Positions 7,952 to 16,592 of a stretch of 64,000 nucleotides of DNA are shown piece by piece. Within the stretch, counting starts at the first letter, position 1. Each line of letters starts with the position of its first letter. Source of the stretch: Hyphomicrobiales bacterium (lineage in GTDB: Bacteria > Pseudomonadota > Alphaproteobacteria > Rhizobiales > Rhizobiaceae); contig UBYA01000016.1 of the NCBI GenBank assembly GCA_900469615.1, positions 104,560 to 168,559 of the forward strand, given 5' to 3'. The position numbers were made by a program, and so were the translations under genes. The notes beneath the pieces are model-generated. The model saw only the letters and a program-made list of their open reading frames with translations. It was not told where the DNA came from and searched no databases.

Positions 7952-10900
7952 ATGACCATCCACGATCGGAACGCCAAGGCAGTAAATGACTCAGACTACG
8001 TCGCCAAATGCTTGCTGTCGCCGGGACAGTCGCGCATCTGGCTTCTGTCCGAGACGGGGAACGAAGTCGTTTATGGGCGACAAATACTCGCCGTTGCCTT
8101 TTCGCCGGTCTCTCTGGCCGCTGCGCACGCAGCGCTTTCAACGCTTTCCCGGCAACATCCCCTCATAACATCGGAATTCGAGGCGCGCGCCGGTGGGGCC
8201 ATCCGGCAGATCCTGAAAAACAACGGCACGGTCGACATGATCGAGACGGATCTGAAGGCTGGCGAGGATCTGGACGAGGCGCTGGTTGCGGCCGCCACGC
8301 GCGAACGCGCCCGGACCATGGATCTTACCGATGGCAATCCGGCCCGATTCACTCTTCTGACGCGGAACGGGCAGGCATTTGGAGTTGTATTTTCCCTTCA
8401 TGCCATCCTCGCCGATGCCGCGACACTCAACCTGCTCGCAACCGATTTTTTGCGCAATATCGAAGGCAATGGACCGGTGGACATTGCGCAGACGACACTT
8501 CCCGACGCCGCATCGTGGATGGCCGGCGGCGATGCACTGCGCCGGCCCGCACCCGAACTGGTCGATTTCTGGTTCCAGCGCCTGACGGCGCAGGAAAATA
8601 TCGCCTCGCTTGCACCGCAAACATCGGCTGAGAAGGATATCGTCGACGAGGCGTGGTTCGAGCATATGCTTGAGGTCTCCATCTCATCCCGGCCCCTTCA
8701 GTCGCAATCGATGGCGGAACTGTCCCGCGACATCCTTGCCGCCCTCGGCATCGCTCTGCGCCGCCATTCCGGATACGGAACGCAGAGGATCGGACTGGTT
8801 ACACGACCGGAAAGACAGACGATCGCAGCCCGCGGCGAAGATATACTCATCGTGACGGCGGAACTCGACGGCGTCATGACGCTGCGCGATGCCCGCGAAA
8901 CATTCGCGGCGGAGGCCGAGAGCGCCGCCGGACAGTCCGTGCCCTTCGAGGCGCTTGCCGACGCCCTCCTGCGGCGGGACGAGTTTTTCGACACGACCGG
9001 CCTCGTCAAGACGCTTCTCGATGTGCGGCCGCCCGTCCGCTTCGCGCAAACCGAACCGAGCGCGTTCATGGTCCGCAGTGCCGTCGAACCTCCGGCGCGC
9101 CGCGACGCCGAACTGGTCGTAACCGTTTTTCCCATGTCCGGCGAGAGGCTCCGCATCGGCATCGGTTTCGATCCGCAGAAGCATGAACGAAAGCAGATTA
9201 CTCGCTTTGCCGACGATCTCGCCATCGCGCTCTCAAGCCTCGGCAGCGATCCCGGCAAGCAGATCAAGCACATTTCGTTCGTTTCGGCCGAGGAGCTGGA
9301 CAGGCTCTCCGCCCCCTATCCCGATGCGCCCGAGCCGGACGATGGCACACCGATCCACGAGGTCATCTGCGCGCAGGCAAGGCGACGGCCAAATGCCTTT
9401 GCCGTCGCGCAAGGGGAGAAATCGATAACGCATGGAGAACTGGAGGCCGCCGCCAACCGGCTGGCGCACCGTCTGATCTCACTCGGGATCGGGCCGGAAA
9501 AGCGCGTCGCCATCGCGATAGAGAAGTCGATCGACGCGATCGTCGCCATTCTTGCCGTGCTGAAGTCGGGAGGCGCCTTCACGCCTGTCGAGCCGGACCA
9601 CCCGGAAGCTCGCAACCGCCATATCCTCACGGCCCCCGGCCTTGCGCTCGTCATTTCGCGCACCCGACATATCGCTCGCCTGCCAAGTGACATTGAGGCG
9701 CCTTTCCTCGATCTCGATGCAACCGACCTGTCGTCGGAAAGCAGCGAAGCGCCCGCGACCGTGGTCGCCCCGCAGCAACTCGCCTATGTGATCTACACCT
9801 CCGGGTCGACGGGCGTTCCCAAGGGAGTCGCGGTCGAGCACGGGCCTTTGGCGCATCATTGCAAGGCAACCCTGCGCATCTACGAGATGAGCGAAGAGTC
9901 CTGCGAATATCCTGTTCTTCCCTTCACCTCCGACGGCGGTCATGAACGCTGGATGGTACCCTTGATGGCAGGCGGCGGCGTGGTCCTGACACAGGACAAG
10001 CTCGCGACGCCGGAAGACGCCTTCGCGATGATGAAGCGACACGGCGTCAACAATGCCAGCCTGCCTACCAGCTACGTGCGCGGCCTTGCCGAATATGCCG
10101 GTGAAAATGACGATATCCCGCGGCTGCGTCTCTATTCCTTCGGCGGCGAGGCGTTGTCGCAGGCGGTGTTCGACATGATCACCGAAAACCTCAAGGCGCA
10201 GTTGCTGATCAACGGCTATGGGCCGACAGAAACCATCATGACGCCGATGATATGGAAGATACCGGCAGGAACCCGTTTCGAGGGGACGGTCGCACCCATC
10301 GGCCGCGGCGTCGGCGACCGGCGCATCTACGTACTCGATGCCGATCTTGCGCCCGTTCCCGTCGGCGTGATCGGCGAAATCTACATCGGCGGCGGCGGCC
10401 TGGCGCGCGGCTACCTCGGCCAGCCGGAGCTCACGGCAGACCGCTTCATCGCGGATCCGTTCACGCCCGGCGGACGTCTCTATAAATCGGGCGATCTCGG
10501 GCGCTGGCGGGAAGACGGCATCGTCGAATTCGCCGGCCGCGTCGATCATCAGATCAAATTGCGCGGCTTTCGAATAGAGCCCGGCGAGATCGAAGCCGTG
10601 CTGCGCTCCGACCAGCGCGTCGCGGAGGCGGTCGTACTGCTACACAACGAGGGTGGCCGCAGCTCGCTCGTCGCCTATGTGGTTGCGCGCGAGGGCGAGA
10701 CGCTCGGCGTCACGGAACTGCGCCGCGCGGCCGTGGCCGCACTGCCGGATTATATGGTGCCGCAGACCATCATGATCATCGACAGGCTGCCGATGGGGCC
10801 GAACAGCAAGCTGGACCGCGCGGCCCTGCCGCCGCCGCGCATGGAACGGGAAATGATCGCTCCCGCCAATGACAAGGAAAAAGCGATCCTCGAAGCCTGG

Positions 10901-11950
10901 AAGGAAATTCTCGACATCGGGGACATCGGCGTCACGGAGAATTTCTTCGATATCGGCGGGCAATCGCTGGCAGCCGTGCGCATCGTTTCGCGCCTGAAGA
11001 GACGCCATCCCGAATGGCCGCTTTCGATCGCCGACATGTTCAACCATCCGACCATCCGCGATCTGGCGCTTGCCATCGAAGGCAGCCGGGACGAGACGGG
11101 TGTCGATGTCGTCTATCTCCGCAGGAACGGAGAGCGACCGGTGCTTTATTGCTTCCCCGGCCTCCTCGTCAGCACGCGCGAATACATGCGTCTCGTCGAC
11201 TATCTCGGCCCGGAACAACCGGCGACCGGCTTTATCTGCTATTCGTTGACCGAAACCAAAACGCTCAGCACCCGCGTCGAAGACATCACGGCGCGTTATG
11301 CGGAGGCCGTGCGCAAGAAAGCCAAGGGGCGGCCGTGCGCCTTTCTCGGCTGGTCGTGGGGCGGGCTGCTTGCCTATGAGGCCGCAAGGCAGCTCGGCAG
11401 CGATATCGATCTGCGCATGATCGGCATGGTCGACGTCTGCGACATGGACGAGGAATTCACGCTCGGCATCATGCCGCGCTTCGAAGACGGCATCCGGGAT
11501 CGCACCCATGCCGCGGTCCAGAGCTGGCTCGCCGCCACGCCGATGCGCGAGGACTGGAAGAGGCTCTTTGCGGCGATGAACGAGGAAGTCTACGAGCAGC
11601 TTCTCCACCATATCGTCAAGCATAAGGTCAAACTGCCCACAGACGGTCCGGACATCGGTTCGGAAGAACATACGTTCTGGATCCTCATCGACAACGCGAT
11701 GATCTTCCGAAACTACCGCCTCGCGCCTTCGGATTTTCGCATCCACGCCTTTGCCGCCGAAGACTCCCTCACGCGCGCCCTCAATGTGATCGACTGGCGC
11801 CGCTACTCGCCGAATGCCACGGCCTCGGAGATCGTCACCGGCACCAACCATCTGACGATCATCGGCAAGACGCCGTTCCATCAGCGTTTCGCGCGGCGGC
11901 TCGATCACGCTTTCGCACCGGGCACACTGTCCACAGACATCGTCAAGTAA
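7952..11950 (+). CDS. Single-module NRPS (C-A-T-TE), siderophore synthetase, VbsS-like
   Basis: This 1332-residue synthetase has four domains. A condensation-like domain spans about 20-430, adenylation about 465-960 (YTSGSTGVPKG near 616, GGEALS, NGYGPTE, YKSGDLGRW, and the core lysine in PNSKLDRAALP), a carrier domain about 970-1050 with the phosphopantetheine serine in DIGGQSLAA, and a thioesterase about 1080-1330 with GWSWGG and a C-terminal His in TGTNHL. VbsS, which trimerises and cyclises hydroxyornithine units to vicibactin, is also a tetradomain enzyme ending in a thioesterase, so iterative use is likely. The condensation motif HHxxxDG reads HAILADA at about 150-156, so the catalytic second His is replaced by Ala. 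The A4 region FTSDGGHERW is also unusual. The start follows GGGGAGA. Confidence 0.92.
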   Translation: MTIHDRNAKAVNDSDYVAKCLLSPGQSRIWLLSETGNEVVYGRQILAVAFSPVSLAAAHAALSTLSRQHPLITSEFEARAGGAIRQILKNNGTVDMIETDLKAGEDLDEALVAAATRERARTMDLTDGNPARFTLLTRNGQAFGVVFSLHAILADAATLNLLATDFLRNIEGNGPVDIAQTTLPDAASWMAGGDALRRPAPELVDFWFQRLTAQENIASLAPQTSAEKDIVDEAWFEHMLEVSISSRPLQSQSMAELSRDILAALGIALRRHSGYGTQRIGLVTRPERQTIAARGEDILIVTAELDGVMTLRDARETFAAEAESAAGQSVPFEALADALLRRDEFFDTTGLVKTLLDVRPPVRFAQTEPSAFMVRSAVEPPARRDAELVVTVFPMSGERLRIGIGFDPQKHERKQITRFADDLAIALSSLGSDPGKQIKHISFVSAEELDRLSAPYPDAPEPDDGTPIHEVICAQARRRPNAFAVAQGEKSITHGELEAAANRLAHRLISLGIGPEKRVAIAIEKSIDAIVAILAVLKSGGAFTPVEPDHPEARNRHILTAPGLALVISRTRHIARLPSDIEAPFLDLDATDLSSESSEAPATVVAPQQLAYVIYTSGSTGVPKGVAVEHGPLAHHCKATLRIYEMSEESCEYPVLPFTSDGGHERWMVPLMAGGGVVLTQDKLATPEDAFAMMKRHGVNNASLPTSYVRGLAEYAGENDDIPRLRLYSFGGEALSQAVFDMITENLKAQLLINGYGPTETIMTPMIWKIPAGTRFEGTVAPIGRGVGDRRIYVLDADLAPVPVGVIGEIYIGGGGLARGYLGQPELTADRFIADPFTPGGRLYKSGDLGRWREDGIVEFAGRVDHQIKLRGFRIEPGEIEAVLRSDQRVAEAVVLLHNEGGRSSLVAYVVAREGETLGVTELRRAAVAALPDYMVPQTIMIIDRLPMGPNSKLDRAALPPPRMEREMIAPANDKEKAILEAWKEILDIGDIGVTENFFDIGGQSLAAVRIVSRLKRRHPEWPLSIADMFNHPTIRDLALAIEGSRDETGVDVVYLRRNGERPVLYCFPGLLVSTREYMRLVDYLGPEQPATGFICYSLTETKTLSTRVEDITARYAEAVRKKAKGRPCAFLGWSWGGLLAYEAARQLGSDIDLRMIGMVDVCDMDEEFTLGIMPRFEDGIRDRTHAAVQSWLAATPMREDWKRLFAAMNEEVYEQLLHHIVKHKVKLPTDGPDIGSEEHTFWILIDNAMIFRNYRLAPSDFRIHAFAAEDSLTRALNVIDWRRYSPNATASEIVTGTNHLTIIGKTPFHQRFARRLDHAFAPGTLSTDIVK

Positions 11951-11983
11951 CCCCCACTTTCGACATCACTCTGGAGCTGCATC

Positions 11984-13303
11984 ATGACATCGTACGTGCT
12001 CGACCTCGCCGGGGCCGGAATTGGTCCGTTCAACCTCAGCCTTGCTGCCCAGCTCGATTCCATACCGCAGCTCTCGGTGCGCTTCTTCGAGCGGCGCCCA
12101 TCCTTTGCCTGGCATCCGGGAATGATGCTGCCGGGCGCGGAAATGCAGACCTCCATCCTCAAGGATCTGGTGACAGCGACAAACCCGACGAGTCCCTGGA
12201 GCTTTCTCGCCTATCTTGTTGCGCATAAACGGTTTTATCAGTTTCTCAATGCGGAGTACGAGGCGGTCCCGCGTAAGGAATTCGCCGATTATCTCGGATG
12301 GGTCGCGCGTGGGTTGACATCGCTGCGCTTTGGCGCGGGCGTGCGGGAAGTCCATGCCGATGACGGATTTTTCTCCATCGCCACGGACGACGGCGCCATC
12401 GGCGCCCGCAATCTCTCCGTCGGCGTCGGCAAGATCCCGGCCCGGCCCGCCTGGGCGGAACAGCTGCCAAATTCGCGGACTTTCCACAGCAGCGAAGCAG
12501 CAGCACGACTTGGCGATGTGAAAGCGCCGCGTGTTGCCGTTATCGGCGGCGGCCAGAGCGGTGCCGAAATCGTCGATGCGCTTCTCGATCTGGATCAGGT
12601 TTCGGTCATTCACTGGATCAGCCGCCGGCCGAATTTCGAACCGCTGGACGCGACCCCCTTCACCAACGAACTGTTCACGCCTGCCTATATGGAGCGCTTC
12701 CATGGGCTTCCGGAGGAATTGCGGCTTCTGCATACACACCGGCAGGTGCTTGCGAGCGACGGCGTCTCCGCGTCGACCCTGAAAAAGCTCTATCGCCGGC
12801 TCTACGAGCGGAAGCTGGAGGCCGCCGCCGGCCCGGATCGCGGCATCTCGCTACGCCCGTTTCGCGACGTCATCGCGGCCGACCAGGACGGCCCCGAAAT
12901 TTCCCTGAGCATGCGCAACGGCTTCGACAACAGCATCGAAACGCTCGCCGTCGACATGATCGTGCTTGCGACCGGTTACCGCTTCGTGCTGCCCGAATTC
13001 CTGCACTCGCTCGAAAACCGCATCGAGCTGAGCGCCATCGGCGAGCCGATATTGGCAAGCGACTTCTCGCTAGCATGGGATGGCCCGCGCGACAATCGCA
13101 TTTTTGTGCTCAATGCCGGACGTCACAGCCACGGCATCGCCGAACCACAGCTCAGCCTGGCCGCGTGGCGCAGCGCCGTCATCGCCAACGCCTTGCTTGG
13201 CCGCGAGCATTTCGATCTCGGTCAGCTCGATCCGATCGTTCAATGGGAGACACCCGGACGCGCGCCGGGGCTTGCCACCCATATGGGACAGGCCGCCGAA
13301 TAA
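11984..13303 (+). CDS. L-lysine/L-ornithine N-monooxygenase (IucD/PvdA/VbsO family)
   Basis: A 439-residue FAD- and NADPH-dependent hydroxylase of the siderophore class. The N-terminal FAD site reads GAGIGPFNLSLAAQL, the substrate-region block FFERRPSFAWHPGMMLPGAEMQ is typical of the family, the NADPH site is VIGGGQSGAEI near residue 190, and the C-terminal family motif is ATGYRF. It N-hydroxylates the side-chain amine of ornithine or lysine, the first step of hydroxamate formation. It starts 33 bp after the NRPS stop and is almost contiguous with the phosphopantetheinyl transferase. I cannot separate ornithine from lysine preference by eye; the vicibactin-like context favours ornithine. Confidence 0.92.
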   Translation: MTSYVLDLAGAGIGPFNLSLAAQLDSIPQLSVRFFERRPSFAWHPGMMLPGAEMQTSILKDLVTATNPTSPWSFLAYLVAHKRFYQFLNAEYEAVPRKEFADYLGWVARGLTSLRFGAGVREVHADDGFFSIATDDGAIGARNLSVGVGKIPARPAWAEQLPNSRTFHSSEAAARLGDVKAPRVAVIGGGQSGAEIVDALLDLDQVSVIHWISRRPNFEPLDATPFTNELFTPAYMERFHGLPEELRLLHTHRQVLASDGVSASTLKKLYRRLYERKLEAAAGPDRGISLRPFRDVIAADQDGPEISLSMRNGFDNSIETLAVDMIVLATGYRFVLPEFLHSLENRIELSAIGEPILASDFSLAWDGPRDNRIFVLNAGRHSHGIAEPQLSLAAWRSAVIANALLGREHFDLGQLDPIVQWETPGRAPGLATHMGQAAE

Positions 13304-13304
13304 A

Positions 13305-14036
13305 GTGGCAGCCTTCCGAGAGGGAGAAGGACGCGCGCCGATCGAGCTGCACAGCCTGCATCTGCGCGATGGACTTCACATTCCGGACTCCATGCTGAGC
13401 GTGACGGAGAAAAAGCGTGCCGCGGCATTCCGATCATCGGCGGCACGCCGTCTCTTCGTTGCCGGGCGAGTCCTGTGCCGCGGCATCATCGGCAATATGG
13501 TCGGCTGCGCACCGCAGGCCCTTTCCCTCGCCATCACACCGTCCGGCAGACCCTACCTGTGTGATTATCCCGAGATCGACTTCAATCTCTCGCATTCGGG
13601 AGACCGGCTGGCTCTTGCCGTCTGCCATGGTGGTCGTGTCGGCATCGATATCGAAAGGCTCGATGCCTTCCCGGAAGAGATTGCATTCGAAATCATGCCG
13701 CTGATCCTTTCCGATCAGGAGCTCGATCGCGTCCAAAGGCTGGCGGCAGAAGCAAGACGGACGGTCCTTCTATCCTATTGGGTTCGAAAAGAGGCCGCGC
13801 TCAAGTGCCTCGGCGAGGGCTTTCTCGCCAACCCGCAGACTGTGACGCTCGATCCGGATGGTACAACTTCCAGCGTTGAAGCTCCGCCCCTAGGAGAGCC
13901 GATCGCGATCCGTTCGGGTCGTTTCGATGGGGAGGAATCCCAACATTTTCACTGGGCCGTTGCGACATCCAATGCCACCACGGAGCTGCTGTGGCGACAT
14001 CATGCGGAACGGGACTTCCTAACGAGATTCCTTTGA
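13305..14036 (+). CDS. Sfp-type 4'-phosphopantetheinyl transferase
   Basis: About 243 residues. The magnesium and CoA motifs of Sfp/EntD enzymes are visible: FNLSHSGDRLALAV, VGIDIERLDAF (the GxDxE core) and WVRKEAALKCLGEG (WxxKEAxxK). It attaches phosphopantetheine to the NRPS carrier serine. The reading frame has no ATG between the previous stop and residue ~29, so I place the start at GTG 13305, two bases after the monooxygenase TAA; the frame also extends upstream inside the monooxygenase but that part looks like shadow sequence. Its own enzyme near the NRPS makes the cluster self-sufficient. Confidence 0.87.
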   Translation: MAAFREGEGRAPIELHSLHLRDGLHIPDSMLSVTEKKRAAAFRSSAARRLFVAGRVLCRGIIGNMVGCAPQALSLAITPSGRPYLCDYPEIDFNLSHSGDRLALAVCHGGRVGIDIERLDAFPEEIAFEIMPLILSDQELDRVQRLAAEARRTVLLSYWVRKEAALKCLGEGFLANPQTVTLDPDGTTSSVEAPPLGEPIAIRSGRFDGEESQHFHWAVATSNATTELLWRHHAERDFLTRFL

Positions 14037-14102
14037 TATCACTGCGGAATCATAGGGATAATTCGAATTTTAGAAGCCCTTCACTTTTCGCCTTCCGTAT
14101 CT

Positions 14103-14117
14103 TGACTATTATTATCA
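14103..14117. promoter_or_regulatory. Candidate RirA IRO box upstream of the ECF sigma gene
   Basis: TGA, nine bases (CTATTATTA), TCA is an exact match to the rhizobial iron-responsive operator pattern TGA-N9-TCA. It lies 71 bp before the sigma-factor ATG in the 151-bp gap after the phosphopantetheinyl transferase. Repression by RirA when iron is sufficient is expected from work in Rhizobium; binding here is inferred. Confidence 0.7.
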
Positions 14118-14187
14118 TGTTTTATAGGGTCCCTTCAAAAAGAGGGGCACACCGGAATGCAACTTTGGATTTCAGCGAGAGCCCAAG

Positions 14188-14778
14188 ATGATTGCCAACC
14201 ACTTGCAGTCGACGTCCAATGAGCAGCTCCAAACAGCATTGCACGCCTATCCGAAGCTTCTTTCCGTTGCGCGCAGGATCACGGGCTGCATGAGTTTGGC
14301 GGAAGATGTCGTTCAGGAAGTTCTCCTCCAACTGGTTTCCAAGCCGCTCAGGGAAGATATAGCCGCGCCCGCCCCCTATGTGATGCGCATGGTGCGCAAT
14401 CTGGCGACAGACCACATGCGGCGCCTTCAATATGAACGCGGCCTGTTTGTCGAAGAAGAGGTGGGCGGCAACACGTCGGCCTATGGAAGCCCCGAGGAAC
14501 ATCTCCATGAGGCCGAAGCCTACAAGGCGTTCCGCTGCACGGTCGAATCCATGCCCGCAAGAACCCGCAAGTTCTATGAGGAGCACTATTTCGACGATGT
14601 CCCCCAGAATATCATCGCCAAAGAGGCGGGCGTATCCTGTGCGCTGGTCTGCGGTCTCCTGCGCGAGGCGCATTCGCGCTGCCTGGCGGCCATCTCCCTC
14701 GAAGCCGGGCATAGTCGTGCGGCAGGCGGCGATCACAGACGGAACCGGCCCAACCGGATCCGGGAGATGCGAGGCTGA
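14188..14778 (+). CDS. ECF-type RNA polymerase sigma factor, RpoI-like
   Basis: This 196-residue protein has sigma region 2 at about 20-90 (LAEDVVQEVLLQLVSKPL, YVMRMVRNLATDHMRRLQYE) and region 4 at about 125-175 (MPARTRKFYEEHYFDD, then IIAKEAGVSCALVCGLLRE). It has no adjacent FecR-type anti-sigma gene, unlike FecI systems, but like RpoI of R. leguminosarum, which is iron-regulated and drives vicibactin gene transcription. A candidate RirA box lies just upstream. Likely logic: RirA represses this gene in high iron, and in low iron the factor turns on the divergent biosynthesis operons. The last ~25 residues are a basic tail with no clear domain. Confidence 0.88.
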   Translation: MIANHLQSTSNEQLQTALHAYPKLLSVARRITGCMSLAEDVVQEVLLQLVSKPLREDIAAPAPYVMRMVRNLATDHMRRLQYERGLFVEEEVGGNTSAYGSPEEHLHEAEAYKAFRCTVESMPARTRKFYEEHYFDDVPQNIIAKEAGVSCALVCGLLREAHSRCLAAISLEAGHSRAAGGDHRRNRPNRIREMRG

Positions 14779-14884
14779 CGGCCATGTCTCCGCATCGGCA
14801 CGCCATCCACCTCGATCGGTTAACCGGGCCGGTTTCCCGGCAATCCGCATCTCATCAAGCCACAAGGCTTCAGCAGGAAAGATT

Positions 14885-15697
14885 ATGAAAGACGAAGCGA
14901 CCACCCGAAACGACCAGTACCATGCGACAGTTTTCGCAACGGAAGGCCTGCGTTTCGAAGTCGAGGGCAAAACCATTCTTCATCCGCTCGACGTCAGCTT
15001 CAATGCGGGCGAAATCTCCGGGCTGATCGGCCATAACGGCTCTGGAAAATCCACCCTGATCAAGTTGCTGGCGCGGCAGATTCAGCCGACGGGCGGGCGC
15101 ATCCTGTTCGACGGTGTCGCTGCTGGCTCCTATGATATGCGCGCCTTCGCGCGCGCCGTCGCCTATCTGCCGCAGGACACGACATCGGCTGCGGGCATGA
15201 CGGTGGAAGAGCTTGTCGCGTGCGGCCGCTACCCCTGGCACGGCGCGCTCGGACGCTTCACCGATCTCGACCGCGAAAAGGTCGAGACCGCCATGCATCT
15301 GACCCACGTCGACAGCCTGAAGGGCCGCATGGTGGACACGCTTTCCGGCGGCGAGCGCCAGCGCGTCTGGATTGCCATGCTGGTAGCCCAGGACAGCCGT
15401 TGCCTGCTGCTCGACGAACCGACATCGGCGCTCGATATCGCTCATCAGATGGAAATACTCGGGCTCGTGCGGGACCTCTGCCGGACAAAGAACCTGAGCG
15501 TCATCCTCGTCCTGCACGATATCAATGCCGCCGCACATTTCTGCGACCATCTGCACGCTCTGAAGCAAGGACGCCTGATTGCCGCAGGCCCTTCGTCAAG
15601 CCTCATGAAAGCCGAGACGCTGCATACGATCTACGGTGCCAATATGGGCGTCACAGCCCATCCCGTGCATGGAACGCCGCTGGCCTATGTCATCTGA
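14885..15697 (+). CDS. fhuC: Ferric-siderophore ABC importer, ATPase subunit (FhuC/FecE family)
   Basis: A 270-residue ATPase. Walker A is GHNGSGKST, the Q-loop is in VAYLPQDT, the signature is LSGGERQRV, Walker B is CLLLDEPTSALD and the switch His is in LVLHDINAAAHFCDH. This is the FhuC/FecE/BtuD class that powers uptake of siderophores or cobalamin across the inner membrane. I use the ATG at 14885 after AGCAGGAAAG; the frame extends upstream into the sigma gene without meaning. Its stop overlaps the binding-protein start by 11 bp. Confidence 0.93.
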   Translation: MKDEATTRNDQYHATVFATEGLRFEVEGKTILHPLDVSFNAGEISGLIGHNGSGKSTLIKLLARQIQPTGGRILFDGVAAGSYDMRAFARAVAYLPQDTTSAAGMTVEELVACGRYPWHGALGRFTDLDREKVETAMHLTHVDSLKGRMVDTLSGGERQRVWIAMLVAQDSRCLLLDEPTSALDIAHQMEILGLVRDLCRTKNLSVILVLHDINAAAHFCDHLHALKQGRLIAAGPSSSLMKAETLHTIYGANMGVTAHPVHGTPLAYVI

Positions 15698-16592
15698 CCG
15701 CAGCTTCGAGAAGCCGATGCTATCGCGCCGCGCCCTGTTAGCCGCTGCGACGCTCCTTGCCGTGCCGCAAGCGCGAGCGGCGGCCGAAACGATAGCCGGG
15801 CCGATTGCTTCCCTCGATTACGGGCTGGCATCGACGCTGCTTGCGCTCGGTGTCACGCCGGCGGCTATCGCCTCGCTTGCCGATTGGAACACATGGGTCG
15901 TGGAACCGAAAATGCCGCCCGGCGTCATCGATCTCGGCACCACCGGCGAGATCAATCTCGAGGTTCTGGCGAGCGTCAAGCCGGCACTGATCCTGACGAC
16001 GCCCTATCTCGCGTCATTGAAGCCTCGATTGGAAGCGATTTCTCCGGTCCTGGAATTGACCATCTATGCCGAGGGCGGCCAAGCGTTGCAGCGTTCCATT
16101 GCGGCTACCCGCCTGCTGGCCGACGTCATCGGCCGGCGGCCGCAGGCAGAAGAGTTCCTCGCTCGCTCGGAAACATTCTTCGACGAATGCGCACGCCGCG
16201 TGAAGAAACTCGATCCGCCGCCGCTGGCGCTCGTCAATTTCGTCGACCAGCGTCATGCGCGCATCTATTGCGGCGCCGGCCTCTATCAGAATGTCATGAC
16301 CAAAATCGGCCTCAGGAATGCGTGGACCGGGCCGGGCGACTACTGGGGCTTTGAAACGATCGGCATCGAACAATTGGCGACGCTCGACCAAAACCTTCGC
16401 CTGATCGCCTTCGAACCCCTTCTTCCGCCCAATGTCCTCGACAACCTGCAGGACAGCCCGCTGTGGACCAGTCTCCCGTTCGTGCAGGCCGGACGCGTAT
16501 CCGTACTGCCGGGCACGCTAATGTTCGGCATGGTGCAGGAAGCGGAGCGCTTTGCGCGCATCTTGCTCGACCATCTGGAAAAAGTCGCATGA
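15687..16592 (+). CDS. fhuD: Ferric-siderophore periplasmic binding protein (FhuD-like)
   Basis: About 301 residues. An early RR pair (LSRRALLAAATLLAVPQARA) gives a Tat/Sec-like signal peptide with cleavage near ARA. The mature part has the class III periplasmic binding fold seen in FhuD: IASLDYGLASTLLALGVTP, the helix after WNTWVVEPKMPPGVIDLG, and LASVKPALILTTPY. It captures ferric hydroxamate in the periplasm for the permease. The ATG at 15687 lies inside the end of the ATPase gene, and the stop overlaps the permease start as ATGA, so the three are co-translated. Confidence 0.9.
   Translation: MSSDRSFEKPMLSRRALLAAATLLAVPQARAAAETIAGPIASLDYGLASTLLALGVTPAAIASLADWNTWVVEPKMPPGVIDLGTTGEINLEVLASVKPALILTTPYLASLKPRLEAISPVLELTIYAEGGQALQRSIAATRLLADVIGRRPQAEEFLARSETFFDECARRVKKLDPPPLALVNFVDQRHARIYCGAGLYQNVMTKIGLRNAWTGPGDYWGFETIGIEQLATLDQNLRLIAFEPLLPPNVLDNLQDSPLWTSLPFVQAGRVSVLPGTLMFGMVQEAERFARILLDHLEKVA

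Noticed and set aside
14188..14778. A FecI-FecR type surface-signalling system
   Set aside because: There is no FecR-like anti-sigma gene, and the receptor lacks an N-terminal signalling extension.
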